Assembly (NCBI GenBank): GCA_023260815.1
Contig: JALQUE010000369.1
Span: 1 to 10,769 of the forward strand
DNA length: 10,769 nt
Reading direction: 5' to 3'
Source: Roseovarius sp.
GTDB lineage: Bacteria > Pseudomonadota > Alphaproteobacteria > Rhodobacterales > Rhodobacteraceae
The position numbers and the translations under genes are program-made. Positions 5,321 to 10,769 of the stretch are shown one piece after another (within the stretch, counting starts at the first letter, position 1; every line of letters begins with the position of its first letter). The notes below the pieces were generated by a model that was given only the letters and a program-made list of their open reading frames with translations, searched no databases and had not been told where the DNA came from.

Positions 5321-6214
5321 GTGAACCTTGCTCTGACCGTCATCCAGATAGCTGCTCCTGTATTCCTGCTTGCGGCCATAGGCTTCACGTGGATCAGGCT
5401 GGGTTTTGAATATCGAACGGAATTCGTCACCCGTTTGGCAATGTCGGTGTCCCTGCCCGCGTTGGTCTTCGTTGCCCTCATGAACACCGAGATCGAGCCT
5501 CAGGACCTTGCCCGCATCTCGCTGGCCAGTCTGGCCGGATATGGCATCATCACGGTCATCATATTCGGCATCGTGCGCGGGCTGGGGCTGGATAGCCGGA
5601 CATTCCTTGCACCGCTGATCTTTGGAAATACCGGGAACCTCGGATTGCCGCTGGCGCTATTCGCCTTCGGGCAGGAGGGCTTCGGTTACGCACTCGTGCC
5701 CTTCGCGGTTATGATGCTCCTGTCCTTTTCGATTGGTATATGGATGGTCGCCGGTCGCGGATCGCTCGGGCGGATCATCCGGGAACCCCTCATTGGCGCG
5801 CTGTTTCTGGGTACCTTGTTCCTGTGGCAGGGATGGAAAACACCCCTGTTCGTGACCAATACGCTGGAGCTTCTTGGTCAGATCGCGATCCCCGTCATGC
5901 TGATCACGCTCGGCGTGGCTGTTGCACGGCTGAAGCCCGGCCAAATCAGGTTGGCATTCGGCCTGTCGATCGTTAAATTCATCGTCTGCGTGGCCGTCGG
6001 CGTTGCCGTTGGGGTCTGGTTTGACCTCGCCGCCATGCCATTGGCCGTCCTGACGCTTCAGCTGGCGACGCCCGTTGCCGTCACGTCTTACCTACTGGCT
6101 GAGAAGTTCGGCGCAGACGCGCAATCCGTAGCGGGCATGGTGGTTGTCTCGACCCTTCTTTCCGTCGTGGGATTGCCGCTCATACTTGCCTTCACGCTCC
6201 CTGCCTCGATGTGA
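5321..6214 (+). CDS. AEC-family membrane permease (auxin efflux carrier-like)
   Basis: A 297-residue integral membrane protein of the AEC/BART superfamily, which includes malonate and other organic-acid carriers. About ten hydrophobic segments can be traced. The signature of the first half is FGNTGNLGLPLALFAFG (residues 107-123); the paired half carries TLQLATPVAVTSYLLAEKFG (about 246-265) and ends in VVVSTLLSVVGLPLIL. This inverted-repeat layout with broken helices is the family's substrate-binding architecture. The GTG at 5321 is the start, with AGGAA seven bases upstream and no closer ATG. There is no divergent LysR-type regulator or decarboxylase gene next to it, so the substrate cannot be named. 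It is transcribed toward dctB but is separated from it by 266 bases and is probably its own unit. An organic acid is a reasonable guess. Confidence 0.9.
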   Translation: MNLALTVIQIAAPVFLLAAIGFTWIRLGFEYRTEFVTRLAMSVSLPALVFVALMNTEIEPQDLARISLASLAGYGIITVIIFGIVRGLGLDSRTFLAPLIFGNTGNLGLPLALFAFGQEGFGYALVPFAVMMLLSFSIGIWMVAGRGSLGRIIREPLIGALFLGTLFLWQGWKTPLFVTNTLELLGQIAIPVMLITLGVAVARLKPGQIRLAFGLSIVKFIVCVAVGVAVGVWFDLAAMPLAVLTLQLATPVAVTSYLLAEKFGADAQSVAGMVVVSTLLSVVGLPLILAFTLPASM

Positions 6215-6444
6215 ACAACAGCCCTGTGCGCCCACTCCAGATGATCCGCCGAAAAGTGCATCAAGACAGGACGGCGCTGAAACGGATCACCGCACGGACA
6301 CGCGGCCGCACGCTCGGTTTTCAACCAGTGCCCCAACGCCGTTTCACCCTCCATGAACGCGGCACATGTCCAGGATATCAGGGGCATCTCATGACCCGCT
6401 TTTCCGCCGTCCCGACACCGATAGATCGTGCGCGCAAGGATAAA

Positions 6445-6474
6445 TTGCCGCGCGCTCTGGCGTAGTGATACTAT
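6445..6474 (+). promoter_or_regulatory. Possible dctBD promoter giving a leaderless or nearly leaderless mRNA
   Basis: TTGCCG (6445-6450) and TACTAT (6469-6474) match four of six bases each and are separated by 18 bases. Alternatively GATACT (6467-6472) gives a 16-base spacer. The -10 lies six bases before the dctB ATG, so transcription would start at or next to the start codon. No Shine-Dalgarno-like sequence is visible before dctB, which fits a leaderless message. The rest of the gap 6215-6444 shows nothing I can name. Confidence 0.35.
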
Positions 6475-6480
6475 CGCTTG

Positions 6481-8358
6481 ATGGTGCAGGGTATCACACA
6501 GGTCGCACAGTTGAGACAGCGTTCGGTTTTTTTGGGTTGGTTGGGGCTTGGCGTGATCGTTCTGCTGGGCGTAGGCATATTTGTGCATGCACAAGCAACC
6601 CGTGTTTTCCTGAACGAAGCCGCGGGCCGCGCCGAGGGGACACTCCAGCTCGCGACGACAGCCCTCGAAGGCTATCTGGAACGGTTCGAACGATTGCCTC
6701 CGCTGATTGCCACGCAACAACGCATTCTTGATGTGGCGGTCGCGCCGGACGATCCGGCACGGGTTGACGCGGCCAATCTTTTTCTGCGCGATGTGACCAA
6801 CGTTCTTGGGGCATCGGACATCTATTTCATGGATGCGACCGGCCTGACGCGCGCAGCCAGTAACTTTGATCTGCCACGCAGCTTTGTCGGCGGCAACTTC
6901 GCTTTCCGTCCGTATTTCAGCGATGCGGTTGCTTTTGGGTCGGGCAGTTTCTACGCCCTTGGCACCACCTCTCTCAAGCGGGGCTATTATTTCGGCGCGC
7001 CCGTTCGCGACGGTGACAGGATATTGGGTGTGGTGGCGCTCAAGGTTGATGTCGACAATGTCGAAGCCGCATGGTCGGGTGCGGATTACCATGTGATCGT
7101 GACAGATCCCAAGGGTGTCGTCTTTCTGTCCAGCAATCCGGCCTGGCGCTTTGGACTGACCCGGCCTCTGACGTCCGAGGGTCAGGATCTTCTTGAAACC
7201 ACGCGCCGCTATGCCGAGGCCCTTCTGTTCGACATTCAGGTGCGCGAGCAGATAACCCCGAACGGCCATGTTCTTTGGGATACCTCCCTGTCGCGACTGC
7301 CGGACGATGAGGCGCGACGAGAATATCTGCTGGCCTCTTCCGCCATGCCCGAGGCCGATTGGACCCTGACTGTCTTGCAAAGCACCGGGCCTGCCCGCGC
7401 ACAGGCGTTGACCTTTTCCGCGGGTGCGGTTTTGGCGCTGGCCTTGATCGGGATGGTCATTGCGGTTGTTGTGCAGCGTCGCGCGCGGCTGCGCGATCTG
7501 CTGGTGATGCAGGCGGCGGCGCAGGTGCAGCTTGAGGCACGGGTCGCCGAACGGACACACGAGTTGGCTGACGTGAACAAGGCCCTTGGCGCCGAAGTCG
7601 CCGAAAGGCGTTTGGTTGAGGCCAATCTGCGCCGCGCGCAGGACGATCTGGTGCAGGCGGCCAAGTTGGCGGCTCTGGGGCAGATGTCGGCGGCCCTGGG
7701 ACATGAAGTCAACCAACCCCTGGGGGCGCTGCGCAATTATGCGGAAAACGCCGTCGCGCTTCTGAGCATTGATCGTAAGGCCGAAACGCAAACCGCCCTG
7801 GAGCGCATATTGGCGATGGCGGACCGCATCGGTGCGATCGCCCGGCGGCTGCATACATTCGGTCGCAGACCCGGACAGGAATTGGAGGCGGTCGACGTGA
7901 TCGAAGCGATCGAGGCCGCGCACGAGATTGCCGGTCCACGCCTGCGCCAGGTCGGAGCCGAGCTGAGCGTAGACATAATGCCCGATCTGTCGATGGTCAG
8001 AGCGGGGCCGGTGCGCTTGCAACAGGTCTTGGTCAATCTGTTGACCAATGCCGCGGATGCCGTCGCCGACAGCGCCGAACGTCGCGTGCTGCTGACAGCT
8101 TTTGAGGATGCAGATACCATCGTCTTGCTTGTCGAGGACAGTGGAACAGGCGTGCCGCCAGATATCGCGCCACGTATCTTTGACCCTTTCTTCTCGACGA
8201 AAGGCGTCGGAAACGGATTGGGCTTGGGCCTGTCCATCACATATAACATCGTCAAGGACTTCGAAGGCTCCATTGCATTGGTTGCGGGGCGCCTTGGGGG
8301 CGCAGGCTTCGAGGTGCGTCTATTGTCCGCCAACAAACAGGGTCTTGACGCGAAATGA
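6481..8358 (+). CDS. dctB: DctB-type membrane sensor histidine kinase
   Basis: A 625-residue inner-membrane kinase expected to sense a small carboxylate in the periplasm and phosphorylate the adjacent DctD. TM1 is at about residues 17-36, and a periplasmic double-Cache sensor region spans 40-305, with the DctB-like pattern FRPYFSDAVAFGSGSFYALG and RGYYFGAPV (about 142-175). TM2 is at about 311-333, and a coiled coil spans 335-395. The HisKA H-box GHEVNQPLGALRNYAENA carries His408. The HATPase has N-box VNLLTNAADAV (N519, N523), G1 EDSGTGVP (D553), F-box DPFFSTKG and G2 GNGLGLGLSI. All catalytic motifs are intact. The ATG at 6481 is preferred over the TTG at 6478; two stop codons lie just upstream. 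The gene ends in a four-base ATGA overlap with dctD. The true ligand may be a dicarboxylate but could be whatever the neighbouring TAXI receptor carries. Confidence 0.9.
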   Translation: MVQGITQVAQLRQRSVFLGWLGLGVIVLLGVGIFVHAQATRVFLNEAAGRAEGTLQLATTALEGYLERFERLPPLIATQQRILDVAVAPDDPARVDAANLFLRDVTNVLGASDIYFMDATGLTRAASNFDLPRSFVGGNFAFRPYFSDAVAFGSGSFYALGTTSLKRGYYFGAPVRDGDRILGVVALKVDVDNVEAAWSGADYHVIVTDPKGVVFLSSNPAWRFGLTRPLTSEGQDLLETTRRYAEALLFDIQVREQITPNGHVLWDTSLSRLPDDEARREYLLASSAMPEADWTLTVLQSTGPARAQALTFSAGAVLALALIGMVIAVVVQRRARLRDLLVMQAAAQVQLEARVAERTHELADVNKALGAEVAERRLVEANLRRAQDDLVQAAKLAALGQMSAALGHEVNQPLGALRNYAENAVALLSIDRKAETQTALERILAMADRIGAIARRLHTFGRRPGQELEAVDVIEAIEAAHEIAGPRLRQVGAELSVDIMPDLSMVRAGPVRLQQVLVNLLTNAADAVADSAERRVLLTAFEDADTIVLLVEDSGTGVPPDIAPRIFDPFFSTKGVGNGLGLGLSITYNIVKDFEGSIALVAGRLGGAGFEVRLLSANKQGLDAK

Positions 8359-9731
8359 GCCACGCCTTGTTCACCCCGCGTGTACTTGTCATCGACGACG
8401 ATGCAGACTTGCGTGCCTCCACCGTCCAGGCATTGGAGATCGCGGGTATTGCGGTTCATGATCTTTCGTCGGCGGAACAGGCGCTTGAGTACATGAGCTT
8501 CGGTTTTCCCGGCGTGGTGCTTACCGACATCCGCATGCCGGGCATGGACGGCCTGACGCTGATGGGACGTATCCACGAGATTGACCGCGAGATTCCGGTG
8601 ATCCTGATGACAGGGCACGGCGATGTGCAGCTTGCGGTCCGCGCCATGCACGAAGGCGCCCATGATTTCATCGAGAAACCTTTTTCCGCCAGTCAGATGA
8701 CAGAACTCATGGCGCGTGCCACCAGTTTTCGGCGGTTGGTGCTGGAAAACCGTGTGCTGCGCGCGGCGGCAGGCCAGGCCGATGATCTGGAGCAACGGCT
8801 TATCGGACGCTCCACCGCCATGATAGACTTGCGCCGCCGGATCCGCACCATCGGACCGGCCGAGACCGATGTGCTGATTGTCGGAGAAACCGGGGCCGGC
8901 AAGGAAGTGGTCGCGCGCGCCCTGCACGATCTGTCGCCGCGGGCACGACGCCCCTTTGTGGTCATCGACTGTGCCGCCATCCCGGCACCCTTGATCGAGA
9001 GCGAATTGTTCGGGCATGAACAAGGCGCCTTTGCAGGGGCCATGAGGGCGCGCACCGGCAAGTTCGAACATGCATCGGGCGGAACGGTTCTTTTGGATGA
9101 TATCGCAGCCTTGCCGCCCCCCCTTCAAGGCAAACTCCTGCGCGTCGTCGAGGATCGCGCTGTGACGCGCCTTGGCTCGAATGAGGTGCATACTCTTGAT
9201 ATCCGCATCATCGCCACCGCGCGCGTGCCCTTGATCGACGAAGTCGATGCAGGCCGTTTCCGCGCAGATCTTCTGTACCGTCTGAATGTTGTAACGCTGG
9301 ATGTGCCGCCGTTGTCGGACCGTCGCGAGGATATCGCGCTCTTGTTTCTGCGCCTTTTGATCGAAGCCGCTGCGCGGCACCGGATTGACGCCGCCCCAGA
9401 GGTGCCCCCTGCACTTCTGGCCAGCCTGGCCGCGCGTGACTGGCCTGGCAACGTGCGGGAATTGCGCAATGCCGCCGATCGCTTTGCACTCGGCCTCGGC
9501 CTTCATGCCGACAGCGAAAAGATCCCTGCGCTTCAGCGACTGGCAGATCGTGTCGCCGCTTTCGAGCGTCGCGAAATCGAGGCAGCCCTTGCCGCCCATG
9601 GTGGAAGCCTCAAACCTGTCTACGAGGCACTCGGGCTTAGTCGAAAGTCGCTTTATGAAAAAATCCAGAAGCTGGGGATCGACAGAACGGCCTTCATCAT
9701 CGATGCCGAGGGGCGCGATAGCGCCGGATAG
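8355..9731 (+). CDS. dctD: DctD-type NtrC-family response regulator with variant sigma54-contact motif
   Basis: A 458-residue cytoplasmic regulator. The receiver domain (about 8-122) has the acidic pocket D14-D15, phospho-acceptor D58 (LTDIRMPGMDG), T86 and K108 (IEKPF). The AAA+ domain (about 150-382) has Walker A GETGAGKE (177-184), arginine-finger region GRFRADLLYRLNVV (300-313) and sensor II WPGNVRELRN (363-372). A Fis-type helix-turn-helix is at 403-443 (EALGLSRKSLYEKIQKLG), typical of DctD. Unusually, the loop that contacts sigma54 reads GAFAGA (224-229) instead of GAFTGA, Walker B reads VLLDDI instead of LFLDEI, and the sensor I segment reads IATAR instead of AATN. Translation is coupled to dctB by the ATGA overlap. 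It probably controls the TAXI operon downstream. Whether it still activates sigma54 polymerase is open. Confidence 0.9.
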   Translation: MSHALFTPRVLVIDDDADLRASTVQALEIAGIAVHDLSSAEQALEYMSFGFPGVVLTDIRMPGMDGLTLMGRIHEIDREIPVILMTGHGDVQLAVRAMHEGAHDFIEKPFSASQMTELMARATSFRRLVLENRVLRAAAGQADDLEQRLIGRSTAMIDLRRRIRTIGPAETDVLIVGETGAGKEVVARALHDLSPRARRPFVVIDCAAIPAPLIESELFGHEQGAFAGAMRARTGKFEHASGGTVLLDDIAALPPPLQGKLLRVVEDRAVTRLGSNEVHTLDIRIIATARVPLIDEVDAGRFRADLLYRLNVVTLDVPPLSDRREDIALLFLRLLIEAAARHRIDAAPEVPPALLASLAARDWPGNVRELRNAADRFALGLGLHADSEKIPALQRLADRVAAFERREIEAALAAHGGSLKPVYEALGLSRKSLYEKIQKLGIDRTAFIIDAEGRDSAG

Positions 9732-9859
9732 GCGGATTTCGTTACGCTTTTGGCCCGCGATGTCCCCTTTTCCACCCATCGGACCCATGCAGGTGCATTT
9801 ATCTGGGCGGACTCTCTCTAAAACTGATTGATTGCCGAGCAGAAACCGCTTTTTTGCAA

Positions 9860-9897
9860 GCGACGCCGCCTGACTTGAGACGCGGCGGCGCAAGTCA
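9860..9897 (+). repeat. Two interlocked inverted repeats upstream of the TAXI gene
   Basis: The first repeat is GCGACGCCGC (9860-9869) with GCGGCGGCGC (9882-9891), nine of ten pairs. The second is TGACTTG (9871-9877) with CAAGTCA (9891-9897), a perfect seven-base repeat with a 13-base spacer. The second begins inside the loop of the first and shares its base 9891, so as RNA the two full stems exclude each other. As DNA, the TGACTTG/CAAGTCA half sites could be a dimer operator, and DctD is the obvious candidate binder. The block lies 38-75 bases before the TAXI start codon. Confidence 0.45.
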
Positions 9898-9934
9898 AGA
9901 CAACCATAACCTGTTGTACTCTGGGAGGAGTCAC

Positions 9935-10769
9935 ATGAAATTTCGTACTCTCGCGGCCCTTACGGCTGCGGCTAGCCTCGCGTTTGGTGTTGCAGCTGTC
10001 GCGCAGGACCGTTCGGATTGGCCTAACAGCATGACAGTCGGCACCGCCAGCCAGGGCGGAACCTATTTCGTCTACGGCAACGGATTTGCAAGCTATATCG
10101 CTGAAACCCTCGGCATCGCCGCAACGGGTGAAGTCACCGGCGGCCCGGTGCAAAACGTGACACTGGTCGAAACCGGCGATCACCTGATGGGACTGGTGAC
10201 CATGGGCCCCGCCTATGACGCATGGAACGGGAATTCGGAACTGGCCCCCGGTCTGGAGCATCGTTCGATCCGTGCGCTGTTCCCGATGTATCAGACACCG
10301 TTTCAGGTGATCACACTCAAATCCTCTGGTATCGCATCGGTCTCCGATCTGACAGGCAAGCGCGTGTCGGTTGGTCCGGCGGGCGGGACGCCCGGCACCT
10401 ATTGGCCACAGTTCATGGAAGCCCTTGGCGTGCAGGCCACTGTCTCCAACGCCGGTGCGTCTGACGCTGCAGGCCAGTTGCAGGACGGTCTGATCGATGC
10501 GTTCGCCTTTGCCGCTGGTATGCCGATCTCGGCTTTTGCGGAACTGGCGGCAAGCCAGGATGTTGTCATGTTCGGGTTCAACGAGCAGGAACTGGCCACG
10601 GTTCTCGAGGCGTATCCCGCAATGGCGCCGCTGACGATTCCGGCGGGCACCTATGCCAATCACGACTACGATCAGCCCACCGTTGCATTGTGGAACTTTG
10701 CCATCGCGCATCAGGACATGCCCGAAAGCTTGGCCTATGAGATCACCAAGCTTGCCATGGGCAATCCCG
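9935..10769 (+). CDS. TAXI-family TRAP transporter substrate-binding protein (runs off right edge)
   Basis: The periplasmic receptor of a TRAP-type secondary transporter, which delivers a small organic anion to a fused membrane subunit. The 278 visible residues begin with a signal peptide (MKFRTLAALTAAASLAFGVA, then AVA before QDR). The TAXI ligand-cleft start follows: VGTASQGGTYFVYGNGFASY (35-54) and GEVTGGPVQN (65-74). The second lobe shows LTGKRVSVGPAGGTPGTYW (139-157) and FMEALGV (160-166), all in family positions. The protein should be near 320-330 residues, so only the end is missing. GGAGG stands six bases before the ATG at 9935. TAXI receptors are distinct from DctP, and the best-known member, from Thermus, binds glutamate or glutamine. 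Ligands in this family vary, so the substrate here is unknown. The membrane subunit is expected just beyond the window. Confidence 0.93.
   Translation, partial: MKFRTLAALTAAASLAFGVAAVAQDRSDWPNSMTVGTASQGGTYFVYGNGFASYIAETLGIAATGEVTGGPVQNVTLVETGDHLMGLVTMGPAYDAWNGNSELAPGLEHRSIRALFPMYQTPFQVITLKSSGIASVSDLTGKRVSVGPAGGTPGTYWPQFMEALGVQATVSNAGASDAAGQLQDGLIDAFAFAAGMPISAFAELAASQDVVMFGFNEQELATVLEAYPAMAPLTIPAGTYANHDYDQPTVALWNFAIAHQDMPESLAYEITKLAMGNP

Noticed and set aside
6215..6480. A gene in the gap before dctB, in either direction
   Set aside because: Frames are open on both strands but lack ribosome-binding sites and familiar motifs, and the minus-strand frame is only part of the long antisense frame over dctB.
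9843..9858. Possible sigma54 promoter ending TTTTTTGCA before the TAXI gene
   Set aside because: The -12 half looks right, but the essential -24 GG is AA, so it does not meet the consensus.
7737..9893. A 718-codon open frame antisense to dctB and dctD, and a similar 644-codon frame at 6088-8022
   Set aside because: Both lie opposite genes with complete family motifs. Long antisense frames are expected at this GC content, and their translations are low in hydrophobic cores, rich in Arg/Gln/His and show no domain.

Overview
The window looks like a chromosomal segment of a marine-type alphaproteobacterium of the Rhodobacteraceae (Roseobacter group). This rests on high GC with GC-ending codons, the order rplU-rpmA-GNAT-obgE, an L21 protein with a C-terminal helix-hairpin-helix extension, a DctB/DctD two-component pair and a TAXI-type TRAP solute receptor. 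The lineage comes from recognising proteins and gene order by eye, not from a search.

Layout. Bases 1-4058 are all on the minus strand. Read in the direction of transcription they hold two coupled secreted DUF2059-like proteins (4058-2380), then a promoter and about 130 nt of leader before rplU and rpmA (2193-1241), a strong intrinsic terminator (1212-1179), a GNAT acetyltransferase (1086-547) and obgE, which runs off the left edge inside its P-loop. A tRNA-Ser(CGA) gene (4177-4266, plus) marks the boundary. To its right is a more AT-rich stretch, about 4267-5130, with two or three very small minus-strand genes: a probable zinc-knuckle protein, a C-terminally anchored membrane protein and a possible 32-residue peptide. 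It looks like accessory DNA beside a tRNA, but I see no integrase and no repeated attachment site.

From 5321 everything is on the plus strand. First is an AEC-family permease (5321-6214). Next is dctB-dctD (6481-9731), whose ends overlap by four bases and which encode a membrane sensor kinase and its NtrC-type response regulator. After a 203-base gap containing interlocked inverted repeats comes the start of a TAXI TRAP substrate-binding protein gene that runs off the right edge (9935-10769).

How the genes work together. The left block is translation and ribosome assembly (L21, L27, ObgE), with an acetyltransferase of unknown target. In the right block DctB probably senses a small periplasmic carboxylate and phosphorylates DctD, and the natural target is the TAXI transporter operon next door. 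However, DctD departs from the sigma54-activator consensus at the GAFTGA loop (GAFAGA) and at the Walker B acid pair (DD instead of DE), and no convincing sigma54 promoter is visible before the TAXI gene. I found no clearly new large system. The best leads are this variant DctD with its unusual target promoter, the small-gene cluster beside the tRNA, the L21-HhH fusion and the paired DUF2059 proteins.
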